Shown piece after piece: positions 33,263-45,555 of a stretch of 64,000 nucleotides of DNA. The notes under the pieces are model-generated. The model did not search any database, was not told the DNA's origin, and saw nothing but the letters and a program-made list of their open reading frames with translations. This stretch comes from Clytia hemisphaerica (Eukaryota > Cnidaria > Hydrozoa > Leptothecata > Clytiidae): contig CACVBU010000895.1 in assembly GCA_902728285.1 (NCBI GenBank), positions 93,793-157,792 on the forward strand, in the 5' to 3' direction. Made by a program: the position numbers and the translations under genes. Positions within the stretch are counted from its first letter, which is position 1. Each line of letters starts with the position of its first letter.

Positions 33263-33885
33263 GTTCCTAAAATAAATTAGATTGAATTAGATTGAGATAT
33301 TACCAATTTGTTACCAATTCCGTCAAGAGTCTATTTGTTTGTCAGTTGATCAGTCATTTCCTTTTTTGATTTGAAAAAAATGAAATTATTTTGACAGGAT
33401 GCAACTAAGGGCATCAAAATATTAACTTTTTTCGGATCAAAAATCTCCTACCTAATCTTCAACCGGATATATGAATAACTTGGATCTTTGGGACGGAGAG
33501 TTTTCAAATCCATATAAGGTTGGCTTAGAATAGAATACTCTCCTTAATAGATGATTTTATCAATATCTGCTTCCGTAGTTAAACCCAACTGAAATACTTT
33601 TCGCAAATTGTTTGAATATAATAATTTGGAAAAATTTATTTTGAATGGTGTTCAGGAAATCTTTTGAATGCTTGAGGTTATCTCCGTAACGAGATGCAGA
33701 GGAAATTCAGCTGCGATGCCCAGGAAATGTAAAAGTGTCATTTTTCTTCTTAATTTAAACGGCCAGTTTGCAATTGAAAATGAACATAGAAATTGTGTTG
33801 ATTTTTTGTTCCAGTACACTCAGTAATCCTAAATATTCAGAAAATTAAGAATTTGTTGAAATCTGAAACATTCACTCTTTTAACT
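33263..33885. other. Intergenic, no gene seen
   Basis: AT-rich, nothing recognised. Confidence 0.45.
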
Positions 33886-33889
33886 TTAA

Positions 33890-34428
33890 CCCTTTATAAG
33901 TGCCACGGTCATTTTTTTCTAAGTTTTTTAAAGAAAATCTCTAGTTCAAACTTTAAAGGCTTATATCTCCGAAGGAGTTAGAAGCTCGTTTATAGTCCAT
34001 TGGATAGCTGTGAATCTCCTCTTTCTTTTAAGCGCCTTCGGCGCCGCCCGATTTAGGAAGGGCGGGGTGAGCGGTGGGTAAAGGGGGGGGTTGTAAGGGA
34101 AATTAAAGCAGTCAGGTCTGCAGCGCGGACCTGCTTAAATGATAGAAAGATGCCCAGTGGTAAAACTTCAAATTAATTTTCTGGAGGACAAAATCAAGTA
34201 AATTAGGGACAGATTTGGAGGTAAAAATGGTCCAAAAAGCGGTCAAAATCTTAAAAAAGTGGATTTTGTCAAATTTTTGCATTTTTTTGACTTTTTATCT
34301 AAAAATCTCGCTGAAAAGACTCGCTTTTGATTTTTTTTTGCTTGAACATAAAGCCCAAACCAATTCCTACGAGCTTCGCCCTCCTACATAGCCCACGTCT
34401 GATATATACGACGTTGGCACTTAAAGGG
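33890..34428. mobile_element. piggyBac-type MITE, TTAA-flanked
   Basis: Inverted ends CCCTTTATAAGTGCCA and TGGCACTTAAAGGG are flanked by TTAA on both sides (33886-33889 and 34429-34432). TTAA targets and CCC-starting TIRs are characteristic of piggyBac. The 539-bp interior contains GC-rich hairpins (GCGCCTTCGGCGC near 34030; CAGGTCTGC/GCGGACCTG near 34115) and a G run near 34083, but no gene. Confidence 0.8.
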
Positions 34429-34432
34429 TTAA

Positions 34433-35589
34433 GGTGCTAATATTGGTGACCAATTATTTTTTTGTATTTTAACAATTAGAAGATTATCCGCAGACGTGTT
34501 TCGCCCTTTGCGCGACACAATGAGGCTTGGATGAGAAAGTAAAGACTGCCGCTTTTATCATAGAGCTCAAAACATTGATTGTTGAACTTTGCATATGATC
34601 ACTTATAATGGTTTATCTATATTTTGTAATTTTTATGACTCTGGCAAGAAAAACTATTTAAAGGAGGCCTTAACCAACATCACTTCCTCCTTTGCCTAAC
34701 CTTCCATTCTGCAGAAGGGGGAATTAAACATCCAAAAGCTTTGGTGAAGCTTTGGCACTAAGGAGAAATCACGTTTCATTGTATTGGTAAAGTTAAACGT
34801 AGAAGAAAAACAAACTAATAGCCTTTAAAAAAGGAAATCACAGATCCTGATAGTGCCCACACTATCAAAATATTTTTTCCAATTTTATGATTGGAAGATC
34901 TCATAAAGAAAGTTATGAAAGAGACTATGATGATGCCTCGATAACAAACATAATTAGGCTAATAATGTTACAACAATGTAAACAAGTTATTTAAACATCA
35001 TTTTGTAAGAAAGCCCTTTAAAGTGTCGAAAAATTATATTAACGAGTTTCCAATTTTAGTTATCTTCACCTGTTTTACATTAGCTGCCTGATAACAAATT
35101 ATACTTAGTTGGACATAAAAGTTTGTTTTTTCAAATGAAACAGTAAAAACCTTTGAATTTTCCATTTATTATATCAATTTTCTTATAATGAAATGGCTTA
35201 ATGGCATTACCACAAAACAGAGCTTTATGTAAAAAGTAATTTGCGTCTTAATTAGCGGGTTACCTAACCAACAGTTCAAGAATAAACCACGAGAAAAAAA
35301 TGATGGAGATGTATCCTGTACGAAACTCTGCGTCTGTAGTGTTGATCTGAAAAAAGCATATATGCCTTTGCGTTCGCTGGTTTCGTCTACCCATTTAATA
35401 ACAGTATACTGACTGAAAGTATAATACCGCTGAGAGATTGATAAGCTAGGATTTTCTCCATTGGCCATAACACTAAATTCTTTAGGGTCCCAACTGGGTT
35501 TGAAGTTTTAAGCGAGATAAATTTCCAACCCTCAAGACAATAATTGACGTTTTCTATACCCATTGTCATTTGAAAATCCTCACCTCGAT
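34433..35589. other. Intergenic, no gene seen
   Basis: AT-rich. The open frame 35169-35468 (minus) has no recognised domain. Confidence 0.4.
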
Positions 35590-35830
35590 GGTAAAAGAAC
35601 TTATCAGAGATGCAATACACCTTTTCAGCCGTAGCCGCCGATTGCTGTGCGGGCATTTTTTTATCCGTTTTACCATCCAAAAACCTTCCCAGCCTTTTTT
35701 CCGCACCTAAAGACAGTAGAAAAAAGTGTAAAAAAGGATTGGATCGAGTTTACGGTGATAAAACGGACAAAAAAATACCCACGTGGCAATTGATGGCTAA
35801 GATCGAAAAGGTGTATACCTTCAAAATAAT
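35590..35830. repeat. GGTGATAAAACGG family, two inverted copies
   Basis: 35590-35735 is a minus-orientation copy of the repeat at 33127, and 35740-35825 a partial plus-orientation copy (TTTACGGTGATAAAACGGAC...GATCGAAAAGGTGTATACC). They sit head to head, so this piece is an imperfect palindrome. Confidence 0.6.
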
Positions 35831-36448
35831 CTATAATGAGCCACCACTTTATCTAAAAAAGTATTTGTAAATGTATATTGAGGCAATTCAAATTCAAATA
35901 AAATAAATTAAATGAAGCACTTTCGGAAGTTTTCATAAAAAATCGAAAGGCCTATTAATCGCCAAAACCATGAAATCCCATGAAAGTTACATAAAAATAA
36001 CAGCAGTTATCAATGCTTGGTACAGGCTAACCCAATACATACAGAAAATAGTTTTTCCTCTATTTACAATTAGAAGACTATGGTCATTAGACCTTTATAA
36101 CGGAAATAAGGGAATGGTCATTAGCTAGTGTATATCTAAGCCAAAGTCTATATCTAATGCTTAGTAGAAATCAAGTTATTTAATTGGCAATCTTGATTGG
36201 ATTTTTCGTGTGGTAAACCAACAACTAATATGAAGCAATTTTACGGAAATCTTAACGCGATTTAACTGTTTTAGCGTCCTTAAAATGCTGACCTCTAAGT
36301 GGTTCCTTGTAGAGGGAAGTGTTAATATTTTTGTGATTAGCATACTTAAAAAATCGGAATACTCTAAATAGTTTTTATGAACCCCTGTGACCGACACTAG
36401 ATATCAGCACAATAATATAATTGAGTCATACGAATATGCTTAAAAACA
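35831..36448. other. Intergenic, no gene seen
   Basis: AT-rich, nothing recognised. Confidence 0.4.
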
Positions 36449-36742
36449 TCCCCTTCCCACAGACATGGTTTTCCCAGTCAGTGGGGCTAAAATAACAGAC
36501 TGAAAGTCAATGCGGATTGCAATTCTAATTTTTCATAGCTGGGGATTTGATTTACATCGTTTTCTAGTTAGAAAATTCAGTAGGGATGGAACAAATAGCA
36601 AATTTTTTTGCAGTGAGGATTTGTTAATTTGATTATTTTCAGCGTAGACGAAAATTGATTAATAATTTTCCACTGGGGACGATATTTGGGTCAATTTTTC
36701 CAATGGAGGGTTCCACCGGGTCTGTGAGACAGGGGTGTCTAC
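36449..36742. mobile_element. ACACCCC-ended MITE family, copy 1
   Basis: Right end GGGTCTGTGAGACAGGGGTGT and a diverged left end CATCCCCTTCCCACAGAC are inverted relatives. The interior repeats degenerate words like TTTTCCACTGGGGA. It matches the copy at 45254 over most of its length (ATAGCTGGGGATTT, AGAAAATTCAGTAGGGATG, GCAGTGAGGATTTG). Confidence 0.65.
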
Positions 36743-36836
36743 ATTCTTCTAAAAAGAAATTGCAAAATATAGAACTGTTTCTGATTGAATCTATTATCAG
36801 AGTCACATTAGTTAGATAGAGACACATCCAATGGAC

Positions 36837-37298
36837 AGTTTATTCCTCTTAACAATGATTGGGTGGGGTACCGAAGGGATGTCAGAACAAAATCTAGATT
36901 ACTCATGTACGATTAAATAACTCTAAAATACTTTTGTTTCCGTTGTGAAGGCACGGTATAATGAATGCATTGATAATACTGATTGAGGGTTCTTAAGCCT
37001 GCCATTATGTTTTTCTTATCTTGAATCTAGAAATTACGTCTTGATTTTTAAAGAGAAAGAGGCAGGGTCACGGCAAATCTGTAAAGGTTGAATTCAAATC
37101 CCACCCTTTTTTGAAAGAAAATCACGAATAAAACCCCTAATTTATAAGGGTTGACAAAAAATTAACATTTAATAAGGATACAGCATTTTATAAGAGTTCA
37201 TTATAGTTTTGATAAAATTGATATCTAATAAGTCTTCATGATTATGAAATTGATAAAATTCTTCTGAAGATTGCTATTATGGTACATTCCTTTATTTC
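36837..37298 (+). repeat. Segment B, source of templated insertion
   Basis: 462 bp that recur essentially unchanged at 39342-39803, including an ATAAAACCCCTAATTTATAA stretch. At this site it lies in its natural context next to copy 1 of the ACACCCC family. Confidence 0.85.
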
Positions 37299-37383
37299 AG
37301 CAAAGAATGAATAAACTTAGTTTTTCCTTTAATAAATAGGCAACATACCTTCCAATAAGTTGTGTATTTTTTGCCTCAGCTGT

Positions 37384-37672
37384 TCATGTTGTCACCCTAC
37401 TTCACAGACCCTGTTGATTGAGCCCCAAACCACTGGAAACATTGCTCAAAAGATTATCCCTGGCAGAAAAAAATACACCGAAATTTCAGGAGTCATTTTA
37501 TTTTATACCTATCAAAAACTCAATCAAATAAATTATACTCCGCATTCATCTCAACTAACGCATTTGAGCTTGATGACACAACTTAACTGTAATCCCATTC
37601 GGGTTTCTATAATAATATTCACTCACTGAGGAAAACAGTTCAACGGGACTCTGAGACAGGGGTGGTGTATAT
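37384..37672. mobile_element. ACACCCC-ended MITE family, copy 2
   Basis: Left part CTTCACAGACCCTGTTGA and right end CTCTGAGACAGGGGTGGTGT, with internal CCACTGGAAA and CCCATTCGGG words. It is diverged but of the same length class. Confidence 0.55.
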
Positions 37673-38574
37673 TGCAGGGAAAATGATGGATGAGAATTAC
37701 AATGTGATGGAAATCTCTAACCCAATTAATGCCTTATTTTGGATATTTTCACTTCAATCAGGCCATTCCATTTTATATCCAAACAGGGGGTGGAAAAACA
37801 ATTTCAGGGAGTAAAAGGTTACTTCAACATTTTCAAGGGGGGCAAAAGACTGACTTTAGTTCAAACACCCTCACGTTTAAGATGTGAAAAGAATTTTCCA
37901 AGGGTTCTTTTGCTAATTTTGACATCTTCCAGGGGGTACTCACACATTTCTAAAAAATCTTTCTTTGCCTTGAAAAGGTTCGTCCACCCCCGTGTATGGA
38001 GATTTTATGGAACAGCCCATTAGGTATAAGTAAAGTTTGAAGTAATACCATACCGCTGGTAAAATGCTGCTCACACGAGGTCAGTTTTGTTCTGATAAAT
38101 AATATTTTTAGTTATTGAATTTTTAGTTATTGAATTGATCTAAATTTGATTTTAGAACTACGAATGTTTGAAAAAAGGATTTCTAGATACAGTATAAAGA
38201 TAACAAATAACAAACAATTCGCTAACCGAATATAACTAAATTGAGCTGAAAAAAATGCAATAAAATTATCCCCCATTTCGGTCGACGCGGTAGGGTGGGA
38301 ACGAGAAATGCTAAATTAACTACTGTACCTGTATTAGGAAAATGGCAGCGAGGTGCTAATTAACTAGGTGTTTCTTGAACGGAAAATGATTTATTTGAAA
38401 GAGATTGGCGACCGTTGCGTTTAATTTTAATTAAAATAAGCATATTGTTTTCATATGAGTTACTAGGTAGAATTTGAAAATCAAATCACGACTCATTTGA
38501 AACCACTTCAGTAGATTCAATATAAAAAAGATAAAGTTTTTGACCACAATCGAGGGCGATCCAAATGCTTCCTT
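37673..38574. other. Intergenic, possible repeat end near 38,000
   Basis: The open frame 37739-38023 ends in GTGTATGGAGATTTTATGGA and ACAGCCCATTAG, which looks like a transposon terminus rather than protein. No gene recognised. Confidence 0.4.
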
Positions 38575-38815
38575 TTCTCTAGCTGCCTATCCGAAGATAG
38601 GGGAGGTTGACCAATCTTTCTCCCAGGATTTCTCCACTTACCCCATGATCCGTCTCTTGTCTCTAGTTGATGAGCATCAAGCATATAGGCATCTAGTACT
38701 ATTTACGTAACCTTTGGTGTCTCCCAGCTGGGGATCAAACCCACAACCTTACATACCGCACCGTAGCTGATGCTCTAGCCTTCATGCTACTCTTAGCCTT
38801 TATGCTACTGTCGTA
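38575..38815 (-). repeat. tRNA-derived SINE, copy 1
   Basis: On the minus strand a tRNA-like head (A-box-like GGCTAGAGCATCAGC, B box GGGTTTGATCCCCAG) is followed by a body with GGGGTAAGTGGA, then CCTCCCCTATCTTCGGATAG. The body words recur at 46755-46975, showing it is a family. Pol III transcription would be driven by the internal A/B boxes. Confidence 0.65.
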
Positions 38816-39346
38816 GTATATATAGAGGTTCAAATAAGTCGTAAAAGAGTCGTGGTACACTTTTTACAGTTTTACTTTGCCTAAAAACGATTGATTTAAA
38901 TTATAGCTCTTTCGAAGCTTTACATTTTTTTTTCTTCGATATCCTCAAACCTAGATAAACTACAACCCTCGCAGATTTTTAAAAAGTTTTAATGCGTCAC
39001 AAATCACTCTAAAAGGAAGATTAATCTATTTCCCTTTTTCGTTTTCAAAACGTCAATGATGCGTCAAATAATTCAATGCTAAAGTTCTTATTTGTTGCAA
39101 TATTGCATATAGACACAACCTTATCTCATGCTTAAAACCATCATAATCAAGAAAGGGGGGGGGGTTCAGGGGTCTTAAATACCGTCATACCGAGAAGATT
39201 TTGGGTCAAATACCGTAATACCGTCGGTGAAGGAAGCCTAATACCGATACCGATATTATATTTATGTTTTTTTTCTCGAAAATAATGAATTTTCAGTTAT
39301 CAAATCTATTGTGTAGTAACAAATTAGAAATTGTACAAACAAGTTT
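38723..39346 (+). repeat. Segment A, first copy of segmental duplication
   Basis: 624 bp repeated at 39804-40429 with only homopolymer changes and rare substitutions. It includes the head of SINE copy 1 and the left end of an ATACCG-rich element. Confidence 0.9.
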
Positions 39347-39803
39347 ATTCCTCTTAACAATGATTGGGTGGGGTACCGAAGGGATGTCAGAACAAAATCT
39401 AGATTACTCATGTACGATTAAATAACTCTAAAATACTTTTGTTTCCGTTGTGAAGGCACGGTATAATGAATGCATTGATAATACTGATTGAGGGTTCTTA
39501 AGCCTGCCATTATGTTTTTCTTATCTTGAATCTAGAAATTACGTCTTGATTTTTAAAGAGAAAGAGGCAGGGTCACGGCAAATCTGTAAAGGTTGAATTC
39601 AAATCCCACCCTTTTTTGAAAGAAAATCACGAATAAAACCCCTAATTTATAAGGGTTGACAAAAAATTAACATTTAATAAGGATACAGCATTTTATAAGA
39701 GTTCATTATAGTTTTGATAAAATTGATATCTAATAAGTCTTCATGATTATGAAATTGATAAAATTCTTCTGAAGATTGCTATTATGGTACATTCCTTTAT
39801 TTC
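39342..39803 (+). repeat. Segment B', templated insertion between A copies
   Basis: A copy of 36837-37298, placed exactly between the two A copies. The left junction shares AGTTT with both parents; the right junction has only about 1-2 bases of overlap (TC). Confidence 0.9.
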
Positions 39804-40429
39804 CCCAGCTGGGGATCAAACCCACAACCTTACATACCGCACCGTAGCTGATGCTCTAGCCTTCATGCTACTCTTAGCCTTTATGCTACTGTCGTAGTAT
39901 ATATAGAGGTTCAAATAAGTCGTAAAAGAGTCGTGGTACACTTTTTACAGTTTTACTTTGCCTAAAAACGATTGATTTAAATTATAGCTCTTTCGAAGCT
40001 TTACATTTTTTTTTCTTCGATATCCTCAAACCTAGATAAACTACAACCCTCGCAGATTTTTAAAAAGTTTTAATGCGTCACAAATCACTCTAAAAGGAAG
40101 ATTAATCTATTTCCCTTTTTCGTTTTCAAAACGTCAATGATGCGTCAAATAATTCAATGCTAAAGTTCTTATTTGTTGCAATATTGCATATAGACACAAC
40201 CTTATCTCATGCTTAAAACCATCATAATCAAGAAAGGGGGGGGGGGTTTCAGGGGTCTTAAATACCGTCATACCGAGAAGATTTTGGGTCAAATACCGTA
40301 ATACCGTCGGTGAAGGAAGCCTAATACCGATACCGATATTATATTTATGTTTTTTTTCTCGAAAATAATGAATTTTCAGTTATCAAATCTATTGTGTAGT
40401 AACAAATGAGAAATTGTACAAACAAGTTT
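39804..40429 (+). repeat. Segment A', second copy of segmental duplication
   Basis: Duplicate of 38723-39346. The ATACCG element that starts here is complete on its right side (target duplication at 42983), whereas the one in the first copy is cut off. Confidence 0.9.
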
Positions 40430-42982
40430 TGTACTTTATGAGGCCCCCCAGTCAACCCTCAATTCGCACAAATTTTTGCCAATTCACGTATTCACGCGCG
40501 AAAAAAACCATTTTTGCTTTTACATCTTTGGTTAAACGATTGTGACCTTATTGGGCTAAATTTAACCTTTTTATGGTCTCTTTTAAACAGATTGACCTAT
40601 TCTTATGGGATGGGCTGGAGTTTTTACAAGAGACTTCACTACCAGTGGATACCCCTTAAAACCACATACCCCTTAAAACCCACAATGTTGCATTTTTGGC
40701 TTTCATAACTACCAGATTTAATTTTATGTGGTATGTTTCACTTTTTTACAACCTCTTATAAATGTTCTTTCATAAAATACCAAATTTTAAGGATTTTAAA
40801 GATGCTAAAGTATCTTAAAATTCGAAGTTATTCAAAATTTTATCAAAAATCCCTTCAAAAAATTGAATTTAAGGTCATAAAACCTATACTTTTTAGATAC
40901 CTATACTTATGGTAGGTATGAAAAAATCATTTTCATCTTCGTGAATAGACCCCAACGAAAATGACAGGCCCTTAAAATTCTACTTTAAAGCACTTTTATG
41001 GTGATGATCAATAAAATCTGAAAATCGACTTTCTCAAAACCTGGTCATGTTGCATACCAAAATGTCACAAATTTGATGGAGATTTAGAAAAACATTAGAA
41101 CCATAGGTCAAAAATGAAGCGAATGAAGGTTTTGGCCTTTCGTAGCCGTTTTTGACGAAAAAACCACACACAATTGCATTATGGGCATGAAATCCTAAAA
41201 AATGAAAATATTGTTGTGAGAATGAATTTCTAGCAAGTCTTTGAACCATTGAATCACGAAGCAACACCAAATTTGTATCCATCAGCTTGAGTATCCCGTT
41301 AGCAAGGGTCGGACTTTGTGGTTTTTAGCCTTATTTTTGTAGGTTTTAAGGGGTATTTTGATTTTAACACATATTTTCGAGATCATTTAGGTACTAATGG
41401 TATATTCATAACATTAGTAACTTTACAGTGAATCACTGTTCAAAATTTGAGGTCAAAAGAACTTTTTTGTAAAAAGTTATTCGAGAAAAACCATTTTGTA
41501 GGTTTTAAGGGGTAAATAGCTAAAACTGCACTTTTTCACTTCCTCGTGAAAAACTGAAAACTGTTTTCTACAAAACATCACTGCTAGGGAAGACAATCAT
41601 AGACAACGTACTTTCAACACAAAAAGTTTCAGCCTTACACTCCAACTAAACAATGAGATAGAGGGTACCACTTTTTATTGTGGGTTTTAAGGGGTATCCA
41701 CTGGTAATTGGTTATTTGAAGTAATAGAGATGACGCGTTCTTTAGAAAAAGTAACAAAATTGTTTTATTACAGGTTAACGACCAACCAAATTAAACGAGA
41801 GCTTGTAAAAACTCCAGCTTGTCCCATTCTTATACCAAACATTTTCGCCAATAAAGTTTTTTGCTAGTTTTGTGACCTTATTTTCGATATCGTCCACTTT
41901 TTAAGGCCTCTTTTACAGCTATTTGAGCTTTCATAAAGCAATATTTTAGGTCTGCCGCGCCAAAGTTACTTGCTTGTTACGGGAGGCAAATGCAAAAAAT
42001 AAGCCCTTCCCCCAATAATTTCTTCTTCGCAGACCCATAAGATGTCTTTTATATTGAGAATTAATTCAAAATCGAGGTTTGGGCCAATCATGGTCTGAGA
42101 AGCTGTAGAGTTCAACACAGGCTTCATAGAGGTGGTGCTGTGGTGCAACTAGAGGACGCGAATTGTAAAGTTTAACGGGGGGGTTCCCCCTATCGGAGGA
42201 AAGAAAAAAATATAAAAAAGAACGCGAGCGAAGCGAGCGCGAAAATCTTTCGAGAATTTTCGCTCTCCTTTGTTATTGAAAAACGGCCTTAATACGCTAT
42301 TGTTAGCCAAGTATGCCTTGTTTGGTCATACAATTTTTGATTTTATTTAACACTGACCATTTGTTGGCAAAAAATATGGTACGGCGAGCGACGTACCTGC
42401 CGTACCCGGTGCGGCGTTCCAAGAGTTTCGCCCAAGAAAAAATTTAAAATTTAGAATGCCTAAATTGCCTGAAAACGCATCATGTGCATCATGATGCGAA
42501 TTCTTTTTTAATCGTTCGATGCTGCACAAGATGCTTTTAGAACTACTGGATGCAGTATTTGCATCACAAAAGTTGTCATTAAAAAAATGCGCCCGCAGAA
42601 AAATAACAAAAATTGTTTAGTTATTGTAAAGTTTTGCTTATTTTGAATAACCTCACCATGACAATAACTCAATAGGACATCCTAGATTGTGCGAGGGAAG
42701 CGAGCAAGAAAATTTTACTGGTTAAAATAGCGGAATAGACTTATCTTTTTTGAAAATTTTTCTACATGAAACTCGTAAAGAAACTAAAAGGTAAATAGTT
42801 TTATACCGAAATACCGTTTTTTATTGATAAAAATATCGAAATACCGACAAAAAAACAGGCAATTTACCGATACCGGTAGAAAATGAAATACCGTAATCCC
42901 GTCGTTTTTTTCTCGTAATACCGATTTACCGGGGGTAAAAAGGCCCAATACCGTCATACCGTAAAAGTGAAACCCCCCCCCC
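40237..42982. mobile_element. G-tract/ATACCG element, interrupted by insertions
   Basis: The left end is a run of 11 G followed by TTTCAGGGGTC, and the right end is AGTGAAACCCCCCCCCC. AAGAAAG is duplicated on both sides (40230-40236 and 42983-42989). Near each end the sequence consists largely of the words ATACCG/AATACCGTC (40260-40340 and 42800-42965). The middle (about 40430-42780) is unrelated and holds at least one further element, so the original element was probably a few hundred bp. Confidence 0.7.
40642..41704. mobile_element. TA-flanked TIR element, AAGGGGTA repeats
   Basis: Ends CCAGTGGATACCCCTTAAAA and its complement are bordered by TA on each side (40640-40641, 41705-41706). The word GGTTTTAAGGGGTA or its complement recurs inside (about 40650, 40670, 41341, 41503, 41688). 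Outside it, GGAGTTTTTACAAG (about 40617) and CTTGTAAAAACTCC (about 41804) form a second, outer inverted pair, suggesting insertion into another palindromic repeat. No gene. Confidence 0.7.
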
Positions 42983-42989
42983 AAGAAAG

Positions 42990-43586
42990 GGAACCTCAAA
43001 ATGCAAATGGCTGCAACATTAACACGATTATTAAGTGATTTATCATATTCTTTATCCCTTAGTAGTTTTCCTCGATTTCAGAAAAGTATCATGTACAATG
43101 CGTGATATGATCCATATTCTCGGAGAAGGATTGCTCTCGGATTTGCTCATGTCCACATAGTTTTAATGGTTCAACGTAGAACGAAATCAGGTTGAGTTTT
43201 TGTTCATCCATAATTCTGCCTTCAGCCAGTACCTAAATTCTTCAAAATGATGATTTTTTTTGTTTACTACGCAACAAAGACTGATGCAGGCTACACTTTT
43301 CTCACTCCCTTTTCATCAGTGGGCATTTCCTAAGCGTTCAAAACGGTTTTAGGCCATGTTCAGCAGTATAAACATGTGGGCATATCGCCGGACTACTCTT
43401 ACACGTATCCTTAAGGTAAGGTTGAGCAACACTACGCCAATAACACCATTATAGAAACGGGAAATCATGGAATTCATCACTCGAAACAAACTTTTTGAAT
43501 CATTATCCTGGTTCCACACAACAAAGTAACCCATAAATATATGACATCACTTAGAGACGGGTAGAATAAATGTCTATACTATACGA
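42990..43586. other. Intergenic, no gene seen
   Basis: AT-rich, nothing recognised. Confidence 0.4.
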
Positions 43587-43799
43587 TTTTTTATAAGAAC
43601 AAACTATATAAGAACATAAGGCTTGGATGACGATATTGAGTACAAGTTAAGAACATTTCCAGGCTTTGTAAACTCTAAAACACCCAATTTCTTAAGAAAT
43701 TGCACAGAAATATTCACAAAATGTTAAAAATGAGAGCATTGTTAGGTTCAAAACTCAAGAATATTGGAAGTCTTCAAAAAGTTCGGGCGTTCTTATAAA
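43587..43799. repeat. TATAAGAACA repeat family, copy
   Basis: Starts near ACTATATAAGAACATAAGG and ends CTTCAAAAAGTTCGGGCGTT then CTTATAAAA. The same order of words is found at 48345-48590 (plus) and 59887-60045 (minus). The ends are roughly inverted (TATAAGAAC/GTTCTTATA). Confidence 0.55.
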
Positions 43800-44857
43800 A
43801 TAACGTGTACCATTTACAAGCTTCAGATGAATGTTGAAACAACGTTGTGAACAAGCTGGGTCATATAGACAGACGGGAAATAAGGACACACGTATCTTAA
43901 TTTTTCATATCCCGTTACGAAAAACAATTTGCTTCAATAATCGAAACATAAAAAACGTTTTATTACGTTTTTCATTGGAACTGATAAGTCATGGGAACAT
44001 TTGTTTATTTCCTGAATTTCGAAGCTAATTATATTGTTTTAAGACACGTAATTCTGTGATGCAAAGTATTGCTTAGCAAAGGGCCTTGGATACCCCTTTT
44101 TCTGCCCGCGTATTTATTCCGTTTTCGGCCTTCTAATTAGTTTCATAAATATTAGCAATAAATAGTAATAAAGTATACAATGAATTAATTAGGTAATGTC
44201 TTTTCTAGCCGACCTAATAAACAATAAATTAGTATCGAATTTGTTAATTAGATTGTAATGGCTATTACAAAGTTTCCATATGTTCGTTTCGACAGTTTTC
44301 ATTTGATTGCGCTAATTAATTGTTTTATGTCACCGTAGTAAAAAAAACTTAATCAATTTGTTTGTAAGCTCCCTATACCTTTCAGAGAACTTTAAATATC
44401 AACATACAGTATTGCCGATATAAAAGTTTTTGTATCTCGAAAATCACAAGGTAAATTGCTCTAAATAGCCTGTTTTTAGCCTATAATTACCTTATTTTTG
44501 GGTTTTTAAAGGCACAGTTTCGGACCCTCTCCTACTATTCGGAACTCCTGTTTATAAGAATTTGGAACAATTTTGGTTCCACCTCCTTTTATTCAGACCC
44601 CCTACTATTTGGGACCTTAGAATACCATATTACGTTGAATAAGAGCACCCGGTGATTTTAATCCAAACTCATATTATAATTCTTGTAAGATTTCTAACAA
44701 CTACTGGAGAATTTGACTAAAAAATCATCATTGATGACCAAAAGAATGTCCAAGGTCTCGTACCACTATCAATTCGGAAGTTTTATTTAGATATCTCTTC
44801 ATTCGTTTTGTGGATGAGATGAGAAAACTTCACTCAAAAACCGTCCCAGGTTTACAG
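43800..44857. other. Intergenic, no gene seen
   Basis: AT-rich, nothing recognised. Confidence 0.4.
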
Positions 44858-45136
44858 AACACCTCAAATTTCCAATATCACTGATCCAGTGTGATCCCGC
44901 CCCACTGAAAGTTTTGGTTGAATTTTCACCCCGGTTGAGAAAAATACCCTTTTCAGTTCGACTGGAAAAATTAAATGAAATTCAAAGGTGCTCTCCAAAA
45001 GGACTCAATATACTATTTTTGATCTGGAAACAATGAATTATATATTCCCATTGATATTTCAATTGCAATTTCCCTACCCACCCCTACCCACTGTGGGAAA
45101 ATATTACAACGGGGCACTGCGAGACAGGGGTGTTTT
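44858..45136. mobile_element. ACACCCC-ended MITE family, copy 3
   Basis: Right end GGGCACTGCGAGACAGGGGT, internal CCACTGTGGGAAAA and GACTGGAAAAAT words. The left end is diverged. Confidence 0.5.
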
Positions 45137-45253
45137 ACCATAGAGAAAAGAAAAATACGAAAATACAACCAAGATCTACAGAGGCAGGGCATTCTCCTAG
45201 CTGCCCAAAGAAGTCCCAAAGTTGATTTGCAATTGAGTGTTGATATCCTTTGA

Positions 45254-45555
45254 ACACCCCTTCCTCACAGACCCAGTATGATTTTTTAAGCCACTTGGGA
45301 TAAAAATAATGGACTAAACTCGATGGGAATTGATATTACCATACTTTTCATAGCTAAGAATTTCAATTCTTTTGTTTTCAAGTCAGAAAATTCAGTGGGG
45401 ATGTGAGAAATAGCACAAATATTTTGCAGTGAGGATTAGTTTATTTTATTATTTTCAGTGGGGGCAAAAATTGGAGGATAATTTTCCACAGGGACGATAT
45501 TTTGGCCATTTTTTCCAGTGGGAAGGGGTCCCAGTGGGTCTGCGAGAAGGTTGTT
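45254..45555. mobile_element. ACACCCC-ended MITE family, copy 4
   Basis: Left ACACCCCTTCCTCACAGACC and right CAGTGGGTCTGCGAGAAGG are inverted relatives. The interior aligns by eye with copy 1. Confidence 0.7.

Noticed and set aside
37739-38023. 94-codon frame ending VWRFYGTAH
   Set aside because: The end matches what looks like a transposon terminus; no start context or domain.
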